DNA of 64,000 nt. Source: Arthrobacter sp. U41 (GTDB lineage Bacteria > Actinomycetota > Actinomycetes > Actinomycetales > Micrococcaceae). A model generated the notes under the pieces. It saw nothing but the letters and a program-made list of their open reading frames with translations. It was not told where the DNA came from and searched no databases. The position numbers and the translations under genes are program-made. Each line of letters opens with the position of its first letter. Position 1 is the stretch's first letter. The stretch is taken from assembly GCF_001750145.1 (NCBI RefSeq), contig NZ_CP015732.1:1-64000 (forward strand). The letters are read 5' to 3'. Shown here piece by piece: positions 24,662 to 34,093 of this stretch.

Positions 24662-26347
24662 CTACTTGGCCGTGATGGCCCAGTACTGCAGAACGCCGTT
24701 CCAGCCGGAGTCAACGTTGCTGACATTCTGGCTCCAGACAGCCTGGCGGGCGGAGTACCACAGCGGCAGGTTCGGGAGGTCCTTGAACAGGATCTCCTGG
24801 GCCTGGGTGAACTTCTTGTTGGCGTCGTCCGTGGACTTGGCGCCCAGGCCTTCGGTGAGCAGCTTGTCGAACTCGGGGTTCGAGTAGCCCTCGTAGTTGG
24901 CGCTGGCGCCGGTCTTCAGGAGCGGTCCCAGGAAGTTGTACAGCGACGGGTAGTCGGCCTGCCAGCCGGCGCGGGTCAGGCCCGGGAGCTCCTTGGCGGA
25001 GCGCAGCTTCAGGATTTCAGCGAACTTGGCGAACGGCTGGCCTTCGGCCTTGATTCCCAGGTTGTTTTTGAAGTTGTTGGCAACGGCGTCGATCCATTCC
25101 TTGTTGCCGCCGTCGGTGTTGTAGGCGAGCTGCAGGGTCTTGTCTGCGGGCCACGGGCTGATGGCGTCAGCCTTGGTCCAGAGGTCCTTCGCCTTGGCGG
25201 CATCGAACTTCAGGACCTCGGATCCGGCAACGTTTTCGTTGTAGCCGTCAACAGCCGGGGAGGTGAAGTCCTTGGCCGGGATGCGGGTGCCGGAGAAGAT
25301 GACCTTAGTGATTTCCTCGCGGTTGATCGCCATGGAGAGCGCCTGGCGGCGCAGCTGGCCTGCTTCGCCCTGGAACTCCGGCAGATAGCCCGGGATGTTC
25401 AGGGTGGAGTTGCCGGCGTACGGCTTGTTCAGGTTGTTCTCCGGGAAGTCCATGGTGTAGGTCGTCAGGGCGTTCGTGGGCAGAACGTCCGTCACGTCCA
25501 GGTTGTTGGCCTGGATGTCCGTGTAGGCCGGGGCCGGATCGGTGTAGAACTTGAAGGTCACGCCGCCGTTTTTGGCTTCGCGGGCGCCCTTGTAGTCGGC
25601 GTTCTTGACCAGGGCGATCTGGCTGTCGTGCTGCCAGGCGCCTTCCTTCTCCATCTTGTACGGGCCGTTGCCGACCGGGTTCTCGCCGAACGCCTTCGGG
25701 TCCTTGATGGCGTCGGCGGGCAGCGGCATGAAGGCCGAGTAGCCGAGGCGCAGCGGCCAGTCGGCCTCGGGCTGCGTCAGCTTGACCTCAATGGTGGCGT
25801 CGTCCTTCAGGACCAGGCCGGAGAGGGTCTCGGCGGTGGGGGCGGGAACTTCGGTTTCCTTGCCGTCCGCTCCCGCCTGCTTGGTGGTGGCGCTGACGGC
25901 GTCGTAGCCCTCGACGGACTCGAAGAAGCTGCTGTTGCCCTGCGCATTGGTGCTCAGCGCGGCAAAGTTCCAGGCATCAACGAAGCTCTTGGCGGTGACT
26001 TCCTCGCCATTGGTGAACTTGGTGCCCTTCTTGACCTTGATGGTGTAGTTCTGGCCGTCCGGGGACTCGATGGACTCGGCCAGGGCGTTGACCGACTTGC
26101 CGCTGGGATCGTAGCTGGTCAGGCCCTCGAAGAGGAGCTCGACGACGCGGCCGCCGTAGACTTCGCCGGTGTTGGCGGGCATGAGGGGATTCTGCGGTTC
26201 GTTGCTGTAAGCGGTGATGACCTTGTTGGGGTCGCCGGCAGCCTGGCTGGCACCGTTTGAGGTACCGCCTCCGGCGCCGCATCCGGTCAGGGCGAGGGCG
26301 GCGATGGCCACCATGCCCAGTGCTTTGGAAGTGCGCGAAAAACGCAT
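24662..26347 (-). CDS. Peptide ABC transporter substrate-binding lipoprotein
   Basis: A 561-residue family 5 solute-binding protein with lipobox LTGC (Cys23). Family landmarks include VVELLFEGLTSYDPSGK, FTNGEEVTAKSFVDAWN and the C-terminal PLWYSARQAVWSQNVSNVD. AGGAGGCGGA directly precedes ATG 26347. It leads the downstream transporter operon; a 252-bp spacer separates it from the ATPase of the upstream one, so it probably has its own promoter. Di- or oligopeptide specificity comes from family 5 membership. Confidence 0.92.
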   Translation of the reverse strand: MRFSRTSKALGMVAIAALALTGCGAGGGTSNGASQAAGDPNKVITAYSNEPQNPLMPANTGEVYGGRVVELLFEGLTSYDPSGKSVNALAESIESPDGQNYTIKVKKGTKFTNGEEVTAKSFVDAWNFAALSTNAQGNSSFFESVEGYDAVSATTKQAGADGKETEVPAPTAETLSGLVLKDDATIEVKLTQPEADWPLRLGYSAFMPLPADAIKDPKAFGENPVGNGPYKMEKEGAWQHDSQIALVKNADYKGAREAKNGGVTFKFYTDPAPAYTDIQANNLDVTDVLPTNALTTYTMDFPENNLNKPYAGNSTLNIPGYLPEFQGEAGQLRRQALSMAINREEITKVIFSGTRIPAKDFTSPAVDGYNENVAGSEVLKFDAAKAKDLWTKADAISPWPADKTLQLAYNTDGGNKEWIDAVANNFKNNLGIKAEGQPFAKFAEILKLRSAKELPGLTRAGWQADYPSLYNFLGPLLKTGASANYEGYSNPEFDKLLTEGLGAKSTDDANKKFTQAQEILFKDLPNLPLWYSARQAVWSQNVSNVDSGWNGVLQYWAITAK

Positions 26348-26599
26348 TCCGCCTCCTAAGAGTTGTGGGAGTTCGTGAGGGAAAAACTTATGCTTCCCCG
26401 CAGGCAGGCACAGAGATATCCCCTGTGACGTGGCCTACATATACGAGTAGCCTAACCCCCGAATGTCCAGATGGTGGAACTCTGTTGCCAAACCGTGACC
26501 CAACTAAAACCGTGACCGAGATCGTCAAGTCCGATGTATTTCAGGTCACACGCTACCGGCTGGTAATATTCGCCGCCGGGCAGTCCCGGTTAAGGGGGC

Positions 26600-28429
26600 T
26601 TAACTCGTTCCGGCCTCCAGCAATTGGGCGCGCAATTCACGCCGCTCGCGCTGTTTTTCCGGATCCGGCAGCGGCACCGCGGCCAGGAGGCGCTGGGTAT
26701 AGGGCTCCTGCGGATTGCGCAGGATCTGGTCCCTGGTGCCCTGTTCGACGATGCGGCCGCGCTGCATCACGCAGATCCGGTCCGCCAGCACGTCGACGAC
26801 GGCAAGGTCGTGCGTGACGAAGAGGCAGGCAAAGCCGAGCTCCTTCTGCAGGTTCTGGAACAGGTCCAGCACCTTGGCCTGCACGGACACGTCCAGTGCC
26901 GAGGTGGGCTCGTCGGCGACCATCAGTTTCGGCTTGAGCGAAAGGGCCCGCGCGATGCCAACCCGCTGCTTTTGCCCGCCCGAGAGCTCGTGCGGGTAGC
27001 GGTTTCGGTAGTTCCGCGGCAGTTCCACCTGGTCCAGCAGCGCCTCGATCCGTTGCTGCAGCTCGGCACCTTTCGCCACCTTGGCAAGGAACATCGGCTC
27101 GCCGATGCTTTCGCCGATCGGAAGCCTCGGATTCAGCGACGAGGACGGGTCCTGGAACACCATGCCGACGTGGCGCCGCATCTCGTGAAGCTGCCGGCCG
27201 TTCCTTTTTGCGGCGGAAATATCCTGGCCGACGACCTTCATGCTGCCGGCCGCGACCGGCAGCAGACCGACGGCGGCGCGGCCGATCGTGGTCTTGCCCG
27301 ACCCTGACTCCCCCACCAGCCCGACAACCTGTCCCGGATAGATGACCAGGTTGGCGCCCTCCACGGCGCGGAAGGCGGGAACGCGGCCCTGTTTGGGGTA
27401 CTCGATGGCCACGTCTGTCAGCTCCAGCACCGGCTGGCCCTGCGGTATTGCGGCCCGGGCGCCGGCCAGGGCCTCGGCGTTTTCACGCTCGCGCCGGAGC
27501 AGCTGCTCCTCCGGGATGGAGGCGAGCTCGACCTTGGTGGCGGCGGCGAGGGCTGCGGTGACGTCCACTTCCTCGGCGGAACCCGCTCCGCCCTGGCCAA
27601 GGTGCGGAACGGCAGCGAGCAGGGCCTTGGTGTACTCGTGCTGCGGGTTGTGGAAGATCTCTGCCGCCGTGCCGGTTTCCACGATCACACCGCGGCGCAT
27701 CACGGCGATCCGGTCGGCCAGGTCGGCCACGACGCCCATGTCGTGGGTGATCAGGACGATGGCGCTGTCCAGCTTGTTGCGCAGGTTGCGCATCAGGTCC
27801 AGGATTTCCGCCTGGACCGTCACGTCGAGGGCTGTGGTGGGCTCGTCGGCGATCAGCAGCTTCGGGTCGCAGGAGAGGGACTGGGCGATCATCGCGCGCT
27901 GCCGCTGGCCTCCGGAGAGCTGGTGGGGGTAGGACCGGAAGGCCTTCTCCGGATCCGGCAGTTCGACGAGCTCGAGCATCCGCAGGGCCCGCAGGCGGGC
28001 CTCGTCGGGAGAGACCTCGCTGTGCAGCCGGACAGTCTCCACGATCTGGGAGCCCACGGTGTACACCGGGTTCAGGGCGGTCATGGGCTCCTGGAAGATC
28101 ACGGCCACGTCCTTGCCGCGGACGGCCCGGATGTTCGCCTCGTCCGTCCCCAGCAGTTCCTTTCCGGCGAGCTTGACGCTCCCGGTCACCCGGCTGTTGC
28201 TCGGCAGCAGGCCCAGCAGTGCCATGGAGCTGGCACTCTTGCCCGAGCCGGACTCCCCCACGATCGCCAGCACTTCACCGGCGCGCACCTCATAGTTCAG
28301 GCCGATGGCGGCAGGCACCCACTTTTTATCCACACCGAAGTCGACGCTCAGGCCGCGGACCTCCAGTACGGGTTCGCTCTTTCCTGGCGCAGGGGTGAGG
28401 GCCGGATCGAGGGTGATGAAGTCAGTCAT
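26600..28429 (-). CDS. Peptide ABC transporter, fused two-domain ATP-binding protein (upstream system)
   Basis: A 609-residue DppD-DppF fusion. Each half has a GESGSGK Walker A, LSGGQRQRA or LSGGQKQRV signature and a LLIADEP/LMVADEP Walker B. The linker includes an acidic stretch (AEEVDVTAAL) and LLRRERENAEALAGA. MTDFITLDPALTP at 28429 is taken as the start (AAGGAAAG about 8 nt upstream) rather than the upstream GTG 28465. It belongs with the binding protein and permeases at 29-34 kb. It is cut off from them by an opposing PH-domain gene and so needs its own promoter in the 79-bp divergent spacer. Confidence 0.9.
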   Translation of the reverse strand: MTDFITLDPALTPAPGKSEPVLEVRGLSVDFGVDKKWVPAAIGLNYEVRAGEVLAIVGESGSGKSASSMALLGLLPSNSRVTGSVKLAGKELLGTDEANIRAVRGKDVAVIFQEPMTALNPVYTVGSQIVETVRLHSEVSPDEARLRALRMLELVELPDPEKAFRSYPHQLSGGQRQRAMIAQSLSCDPKLLIADEPTTALDVTVQAEILDLMRNLRNKLDSAIVLITHDMGVVADLADRIAVMRRGVIVETGTAAEIFHNPQHEYTKALLAAVPHLGQGGAGSAEEVDVTAALAAATKVELASIPEEQLLRRERENAEALAGARAAIPQGQPVLELTDVAIEYPKQGRVPAFRAVEGANLVIYPGQVVGLVGESGSGKTTIGRAAVGLLPVAAGSMKVVGQDISAAKRNGRQLHEMRRHVGMVFQDPSSSLNPRLPIGESIGEPMFLAKVAKGAELQQRIEALLDQVELPRNYRNRYPHELSGGQKQRVGIARALSLKPKLMVADEPTSALDVSVQAKVLDLFQNLQKELGFACLFVTHDLAVVDVLADRICVMQRGRIVEQGTRDQILRNPQEPYTQRLLAAVPLPDPEKQRERRELRAQLLEAGTS

Positions 28430-28508
28430 GATGGGGCTTTCCTTCCACCCGGGCCGCCGGTCCACCGGGGATTAGTGCTGCGGCTCGGAATACTGAATTA
28501 TGGGGGGC

Positions 28509-29138
28509 ATGAGCTCTGCGCCGCACGCCGGTAACGTTGAAACCTTCAAGGCCCGAACGAACGCGTGGTTCGCCTGGCTGTCCTGGGCGGTCGCCGTTCT
28601 CGGCATCGTCGTCACGACGGTGACCGCCGGTCCGGCGGCGCTGGCCGGAACGGCACCGCTGCTGCTGGTCGCGTTCCTGGGCTGGCAGCTTTTCTGGATG
28701 CCCGCCGTTGTGGTGCACGACGGCGGGGTCACCCTCGAGAACCCGTTCCGGTCGGTCCAGGTGCCCTGGGAGGCCCTGGTGCATGTCGACACCCGCTTTG
28801 CCCTCACCCTGGTCACGGCACGCAGGAGCTACGTGGCCTGGGCGGCCCCGGCGCCGGGCATCTGGGGCGGACGCAATGCCCGCCCGGAAGACCTCCGCGG
28901 CCTGCCGGCAACCACGTACGGTCCCGGCCAGTCCGTGCGGCCCGGGGACCTGAAGTCCACCGACTCCGGCCAGGCAGCCCGGCTGGTGCGGGAGCGCTGG
29001 CATGACCTGGTGGAGAGCGGCGACCTGGCCGCCGGCGATGCCGCCACCACACCGGTGAAAGTGAGCTACCGCTGGGCGGCGGCCGCCGTCGTCGTGCTGT
29101 TGCTCGCGGCCAGCTACTGGGCTGTCGCCGCCCAGTAG
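28509..29138 (+). CDS. PH-domain membrane protein (bacterial PH-like, DUF-type)
   Basis: A 209-residue protein. Two N-terminal membrane helices (near 20-60) are followed by a cytoplasmic bacterial PH-like domain (VVVHDGGVTLENPFRSVQVP, then VDTRFALTLVTARRSYVAWAAP). A charged linker and a C-terminal helix (AAAAVVVLLLAASYWAVAA) come next. ATG 28509 is preferred over the in-frame ATG at 28500. AATTAT ends 7 nt before it, so a leaderless message is possible. It is transcribed against the peptide-transport genes on either side. Function unknown. Confidence 0.75.
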   Translation: MSSAPHAGNVETFKARTNAWFAWLSWAVAVLGIVVTTVTAGPAALAGTAPLLLVAFLGWQLFWMPAVVVHDGGVTLENPFRSVQVPWEALVHVDTRFALTLVTARRSYVAWAAPAPGIWGGRNARPEDLRGLPATTYGPGQSVRPGDLKSTDSGQAARLVRERWHDLVESGDLAAGDAATTPVKVSYRWAAAAVVVLLLAASYWAVAAQ

Positions 29139-29171
29139 CCCGGCCATGCCGGCGTTGCGGGGGGCGGCCAT

Positions 29172-30269
29172 CTATCCGCCCTTGGTTCCGTCGAACGCGG
29201 TGACGGGTGTGGCCTCGATGTGGCGCCCGCCGGTGTCCTTGGCCTTCTTGGCGTTGAACTTCTTCTGCCTCGGATCGAACGCGTCCCGCAGGCCGTCGCC
29301 GATGAAGTTGATGCTCAGGCAGATCAGCACAATGAACAGGCCCGGGAACCAGAACAACCACGGCCGGGTGGCAAAGGCCTCCTGGTTCTGCGAAATGAGC
29401 AGCCCGAGCGACGTGTCCGGCGCCTTGACGCCGACGCCGAGGTAGCTCAGTGCCGTCTCGGTGAGGATCGCGGCGGACATCGTCAGCGTGACGTTGACGA
29501 TCAGCACCCCGACGGCGTTCGGCAGGATGTGCTTGAAGATGATCCGGGCGTTGCTTGCCCCGGAGATCCGGGCCGCATCCACGAATTCGCGTTCGCGCAG
29601 CGAGAGGAACTCCCCGCGCATCAACCGGGCAAGGCCCACCCAGGTGATCAGGCCGAGGAAGATACCCAGCGCCAGGATGCCGTTGGTGCTGGCGAAGGTG
29701 GCGAACCAGCTACCGGAGTCCCGCCGGCCGGCCATCTGTGCCATCACGGCGGCAAGCAGCAGCCCCGGGATGATGATGATGACGTCGGTGAGGCGCATGA
29801 GCACCGCTTCGGTCCAGCCGCGGAAGTAGCCGGACAGTGCCCCGACCACGACGCCGACCAGGCCGGCGATGAAGCCGATTACCACCATGACGGTGATGGA
29901 CTGCTGGGCGCCGCGCATGGTCATGGCGAAGAGGTCGCGGCCGATCCGGTCCTGGCCGAAGGGGTGATCGCCCCAGGCCAGCGGCCACAGCGAGGCGGTG
30001 GGCACTCCGTCGTTGACCAGGGGGGTGACCTGGTCGTGGCTGTATTTCCACCAGCCGGGGATGCCCCAGTAGCCGACGGAGGTGAAGGCCGTGACGAAGA
30101 TGATGGCGAAGACGACGAGCCCGATGATGGCGCCGGAGTGGCCCAGGAACCGCTTCCGGACGATTTGGCCCTGACTCAGGCCCTTGGCCTCAAGGATTGG
30201 CTCGATGCCGGCCGCCGGCAGCCCGGCCTGTTCGGCCATGATTTCGTCCTGCTGACTTGGCTGGCTCAT
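29172..30269 (-). CDS. Peptide ABC transporter permease, DppC/OppC type (upstream system)
   Basis: A 365-residue permease with a 40-residue cytoplasmic N-terminus, about six membrane helices, EAA loop DAARISGASNARIIFKHILP and the closing motif GDGLRDAFDPRQKKF. A basic tail of about 30 residues follows (KKAKDTGGRHIEATP). Its start overlaps the upstream permease stop by 4 nt (ATGA). It ends 33 nt from the convergent PH-domain gene without an obvious terminator hairpin. Confidence 0.92.
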   Translation of the reverse strand: MSQPSQQDEIMAEQAGLPAAGIEPILEAKGLSQGQIVRKRFLGHSGAIIGLVVFAIIFVTAFTSVGYWGIPGWWKYSHDQVTPLVNDGVPTASLWPLAWGDHPFGQDRIGRDLFAMTMRGAQQSITVMVVIGFIAGLVGVVVGALSGYFRGWTEAVLMRLTDVIIIIPGLLLAAVMAQMAGRRDSGSWFATFASTNGILALGIFLGLITWVGLARLMRGEFLSLREREFVDAARISGASNARIIFKHILPNAVGVLIVNVTLTMSAAILTETALSYLGVGVKAPDTSLGLLISQNQEAFATRPWLFWFPGLFIVLICLSINFIGDGLRDAFDPRQKKFNAKKAKDTGGRHIEATPVTAFDGTKGG

Positions 30270-31807
30270 GCTTTTACCCTTACGCGCGGATCAAGTGCGG
30301 AGTACGCAAGGTCCGCAATGAGGTTGAAACCCATGGCTGTGATGGCGACACAGATGAAGACGCCCATCACGGGGTTGGGATCGGTGTGGGAGATGCCGTC
30401 CAGGAACAGGAAGCCCATCCCCCGGACCGAGAACACGGTCTCGGTGATGACGGCTCCGCCGATCAGCCCGCCGATGTCGAAGGCCACGATGGTGGCGATC
30501 GGGATCAGCGCGTTGCGGAAGGCGTGCCGCATCACGACGGTCCGTTCGGACAGGCCCTTGGCCCGGGCGGTCCGGATGTAGTCCATGTTCATGATTTCCA
30601 GCATTGAGGCCCGGGTGAAGCGTGTGTAGCCGGCCAGCGAAATCAGGATCAGAGCCATGGTCGGCAGGATCAGGTGCGTGAAGGAGTCCAGGCTCAGGAT
30701 CCAGAAATCGCCCTCGATGTTCGGGGTGCTGGCACCGATGGTGGCGATGGGGCGGCCCCGGACGCGGCTGTTGTTGAAGTACGTGGGCCACGCCTGCATG
30801 TAGCGGTCCAGCAGGATCATGAATCCGACCAGGAACGAGGTGAGCGCTGCCGCCCGCATGGACTGCCCGCGGTCGTAGCCGCCCATCAGGAAGCCGATGC
30901 CCAGGCCGACCAGGACCGCTGCCACCGCAAGGAGCACGATCATCAGCAAGGTTGCTTCGTTGAGCAGCGGTTGGATGACGAAGTAGACCACCAGTCCGAC
31001 CCCGACGGCGATCAGGGCTGACTGCAGGGCCTTGCGGTTCTTGAGTCCGGCCGAAAGGAGTGTCACGGCGAACGCAATGCCGACACCGGCAATCGCGATG
31101 ACCACCGGGCCCAGCCCCGGGGTCTTGAACCACTCGGTGGCTGAGAAGTACACCAGCACGGCGGCGGCGAACAGGAAGGCCACGCCGCCGATAAGCAGCC
31201 GGCGTTTCATCTCGCCGCCGACAGCCACGGCGGTCAGGACACCGAGGACGGCGCCGATGGCGAGGGCTGCCGGGATGGGTATTTCGGGATTCCGGAGGAA
31301 GTTGTTGAACCCGATGGCGCCGTACTCCTTGAGGAGCACCGCGACCCAGAAGATCGGCAGGGAGAAGAACAGGAAGGCCATGAACGTCACGCCGTAGTCC
31401 AGCGTGCTGTACTGGCGCAGGGCCGTGATGATGCCAAGCGTGATGCCGATAAGAATCGCCAGCACGGTCGCGCCCGTGACGAGGGTCAGGGTCTGGATCA
31501 GCGCGTGTCCCAGGGCATCGGTGATGGGCTGGCCTGCGATGTTTCTGCCGAGGTCGCAGGTCCCGGCGAACGGGATCAGACACTTGGCTGCCCCGCCGAG
31601 CCACTGGAAGTACCGGAGCGGGGCGGGGGTGTCCAGTTGCAGCAGCTCGGTGCGTGCGTCCATCAGCTGCTGTTTGTTGGGCGCGCTGCTGGCGCGGAAT
31701 TCCTCGAGTGGATCCCCTGACGCCGCTGTCAGGAGATACACCAGGAAGGATGCGCCAAGAAGAATGAGGGCGGCGGTAATGAGCCGCCGGACTATGTAGG
31801 TCACCAT
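30266..31807 (-). CDS. Peptide ABC transporter permease, DppB/OppB type with a large membrane insertion
   Basis: A 513-residue permease, against about 310-340 for ordinary DppB. Residues 1-165 and 345-513 are a normal DppB: MVTYIVRRLITAALILLGAS, the helices to FFSLPIFWVAVLL, then EAA loop TARAKGLSERTVVMRHAFRN and C-terminus YSALDPRVRVKA. Between them, residues about 170-345 add roughly six more hydrophobic helices and polar loops, with no sign of a second permease motif. GAGG lies 10 nt before the ATG. It is the first permease after the binding protein of the upstream system. The insertion's function is unknown. Confidence 0.9.
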   Translation of the reverse strand: MVTYIVRRLITAALILLGASFLVYLLTAASGDPLEEFRASSAPNKQQLMDARTELLQLDTPAPLRYFQWLGGAAKCLIPFAGTCDLGRNIAGQPITDALGHALIQTLTLVTGATVLAILIGITLGIITALRQYSTLDYGVTFMAFLFFSLPIFWVAVLLKEYGAIGFNNFLRNPEIPIPAALAIGAVLGVLTAVAVGGEMKRRLLIGGVAFLFAAAVLVYFSATEWFKTPGLGPVVIAIAGVGIAFAVTLLSAGLKNRKALQSALIAVGVGLVVYFVIQPLLNEATLLMIVLLAVAAVLVGLGIGFLMGGYDRGQSMRAAALTSFLVGFMILLDRYMQAWPTYFNNSRVRGRPIATIGASTPNIEGDFWILSLDSFTHLILPTMALILISLAGYTRFTRASMLEIMNMDYIRTARAKGLSERTVVMRHAFRNALIPIATIVAFDIGGLIGGAVITETVFSVRGMGFLFLDGISHTDPNPVMGVFICVAITAMGFNLIADLAYSALDPRVRVKA

Positions 31808-31915
31808 TGGAATAGAACCTCGGTATTCGGGCCCAGGGGTTGCCCGGACCGGTCGCAGAGTTTGGCCGTTTCCCCGCGGATGGTGTGGCAGGGCCCGCCA
31901 TCGTGAGGGGGTGTC

Positions 31916-31966
31916 GCTAGAAAGGCGCCGGAACCAGAATGCCCGGTCCCGACGCCTTTAGCTAGC
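31916..31966 (-). terminator. Hairpin after the upstream binding-protein gene
   Basis: GCTAGAAAGGCG pairs with CGCCTTTAGCTAGC, with a second inner pairing GGAACC/CGGTCC. It lies 23 nt after the stop codon, in the 181-bp gap before the permease. It probably attenuates rather than ends transcription. Confidence 0.55.
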
Positions 31967-31988
31967 AAATGTCACTTGCGGTCGTCGG

Positions 31989-33770
31989 CTACTTCTGTGC
32001 CCATTCCCAGAAGTTCCACCAGACACCGGTCTGGTTCGGCATGTACTTCACGCCGGTGATGCGGTCGCTGTAAGCATCCACGCCGACTGCCTGGAACAGC
32101 GGCAGGCCGTAGGCGGAAGCCCAGATCTTCTGGTCGATCTGCTTGATCAGGGCATCCTGCTTGCCCTTGTCGGTGGTGACAATCAGTTCTTCCATGAGCT
32201 TGTCGGCTTCCGGATCGCTGAACTGGTTGAAGTTGGAGTCGTTGCCCGACTTGAAGATCTGCGGAACGCCGGAGACGCCGACCCCTGAGTTGATCCAGCC
32301 GAAGATGGTGGCATCGTAGCTGCCGTCGCCCAGGGCCTTGCCCCAGTCCGACTTGCCCAGACCGCCGTCGACGATCTTGAAGCCTGCCTTGGCGGCGGAC
32401 TCGCTGATCAGTGCGAACATGTCAGCACGGTTGGGGTTGTCCTTGTTGTACATGATGCGGACTTCAGGCGTGGCACCGTTGAGGAGCTTCTTGGCACCTT
32501 CGATGTCAACGTCCTGGTAGGCGGAGGATCCGTTGTCCTTGACGGACTCGGTGTACAGGGCCTGGTCCGGGACGAACAGCTGGGAGTCGAGCGGCTTAGC
32601 CTCCGGGTCCAGCTTCTTGACGATCTTGTCGACGATGTCCTTGCGCGGGACGCTCTTCATGAACGCTTCGCGGACACTCTGCTCGGCAAAGACGCCGCTG
32701 TAGTTGAGGTCGATGTGGTCGTAGGAAAGCTGGTTGCCAACCTCGACCGTGACGCCCTGGCTTTCAAGGGCCTTCAGCTGCTCCACCGTGTCAGCCGAAG
32801 CCTGCGGTGCGATGATGTCGGCTTCGCCGTTCTTGAGCGCCTGAACCTGCGCGGGGGCGGAACCGATGTAGCGGACGGTGATTTCGTCCAGCTTGGCTTC
32901 CGGACCCCAGTTGTAGTCCTTGTTCTTGACCATGGTCAGGGACTGGTCCTGGTTGACACCCTTGACGATGTAGGGGCCGTTGGAGAGGTACAGGTTCGGG
33001 TCCGCCGGAAGGGTCTTGGAGTCGAAACCGGTGTTCCACATCTCCGCCATGGCCTGGAGCTGTGCATTGGCCGGCTGGGGCGCCTTGGCGTCGCCGCGCG
33101 GCATGCCCTTGACCAGGTCAACGAATGCCTTGGCATCCGCCAGACCGGCCTTCTTGGCCAGGACGTGGGCCGGGATGTCGACGCCGGGGCCGCCAATGGC
33201 GATTTCCCAGTCGGCAAAGGGCTGCGAGTACTTCAGGGTCATGGAGCGGCCGTCTTCGCCGAGTTCCGGGAAGTCCGTCAGCGCGATGCCGGTAGGGTCA
33301 CCGGCGTAGGAGAAGTAGGACGTTCCGGTCTTGGCCTCGGTGTCGGCGTCGTCGTAGTAACCGGAGAAGGCGGCCCACTGCAGTACGAGGTCGGCAGCGG
33401 TAACGGGAGTGCCGTCGGACCACTTCACGCCCTCGTTGATGGTGTACTTCACTGTCAACGGGTTGTCCGAGGTCTTTTCCATCTTGCCGAACTTCTCGTT
33501 GCGGACAACGTTCAGTTTGTTGTCGATGTAGAAGAAGCCGGAGTGGGTGGCGTAGCTGATCTTGGAATTGATGTCCGTGTTGCCGTCAGCCGTGTTGGGG
33601 TTGAACGTGTTGAAAGCGTTCACCTCCACGACTGTTGCCGAACCGCCTGATTTGCTTGCTGCCGCAGCAGTGGTCGGGGTTGACCCGCCGCTGTTGCCCG
33701 CGCAGGCGCTGAGGGCGAGGGCAGCTGCTGCTGCCACACCCACTGCTTTGGAAATACGACCGAAGCGCAT
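31989..33770 (-). CDS. Peptide ABC transporter substrate-binding lipoprotein (upstream system)
   Basis: A 593-residue family 5 solute-binding protein with lipobox LSAC (Cys23), then a Thr/Ala/Ser-rich linker. VKWSDGTPVTAADLVLQWAA, NKDYNWGPEAKLDEITVRYIG and the final NQTGVWWNFWEWAQK are typical. The long open frame begins at 33974, but ATG 33770 (MRFGRISKAVG) has AGGAGGCGGA directly upstream. The second binding protein at 26347 has an almost identical start and leader, which suggests the two systems arose by duplication. Ligand specificity is unknown. Confidence 0.92.
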   Translation of the reverse strand: MRFGRISKAVGVAAAAALALSACAGNSGGSTPTTAAAASKSGGSATVVEVNAFNTFNPNTADGNTDINSKISYATHSGFFYIDNKLNVVRNEKFGKMEKTSDNPLTVKYTINEGVKWSDGTPVTAADLVLQWAAFSGYYDDADTEAKTGTSYFSYAGDPTGIALTDFPELGEDGRSMTLKYSQPFADWEIAIGGPGVDIPAHVLAKKAGLADAKAFVDLVKGMPRGDAKAPQPANAQLQAMAEMWNTGFDSKTLPADPNLYLSNGPYIVKGVNQDQSLTMVKNKDYNWGPEAKLDEITVRYIGSAPAQVQALKNGEADIIAPQASADTVEQLKALESQGVTVEVGNQLSYDHIDLNYSGVFAEQSVREAFMKSVPRKDIVDKIVKKLDPEAKPLDSQLFVPDQALYTESVKDNGSSAYQDVDIEGAKKLLNGATPEVRIMYNKDNPNRADMFALISESAAKAGFKIVDGGLGKSDWGKALGDGSYDATIFGWINSGVGVSGVPQIFKSGNDSNFNQFSDPEADKLMEELIVTTDKGKQDALIKQIDQKIWASAYGLPLFQAVGVDAYSDRITGVKYMPNQTGVWWNFWEWAQK

Positions 33771-34093
33771 TCCGCCTCCTTGTTTCTGTGGTGTGGTTGA
33801 GACCGAGGCCGTAGGCACCGGGCAGACGTCCACGCTCCCCAACGGAAGTGTGGGCCGTCTCACATGGGATGAAGCGTAAACCCGAAAATCAGCTATGCGC
33901 GCGGAAAGTTGACCAGCCGTAAAGTTCGTTACCGAGCTGCAACATTCGACGGATTTATTCCATCCGGATTCCACAAGGAGTATTGACGTCCCGGAGGCCC
34001 CGGACTAATGTCCCCGGGCACAGGAAAAGCCCCGATTATCAAATCGGGGCTCCTCGAGTTAATCCTTAATTACTTGATGGAATTACCATGCCA
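33771..34093. other. Intergenic region between ychF and the upstream peptide operon
   Basis: This 323-bp region has no credible gene. It holds the ychF terminator at 34028-34051 and must hold the promoter of the peptide operon. Several A/T-rich stretches (33860-33880, 33945-33965) are candidates, but no convincing -35/-10 pair stands out. Confidence 0.5.
34028..34051 (-). terminator. ychF terminator
   Basis: AGCCCCGATT-ATCA-AATCGGGGCT, a perfect 10-bp stem followed on the minus strand by TTTTCC. It lies 43 nt after the ychF stop. Confidence 0.9.
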
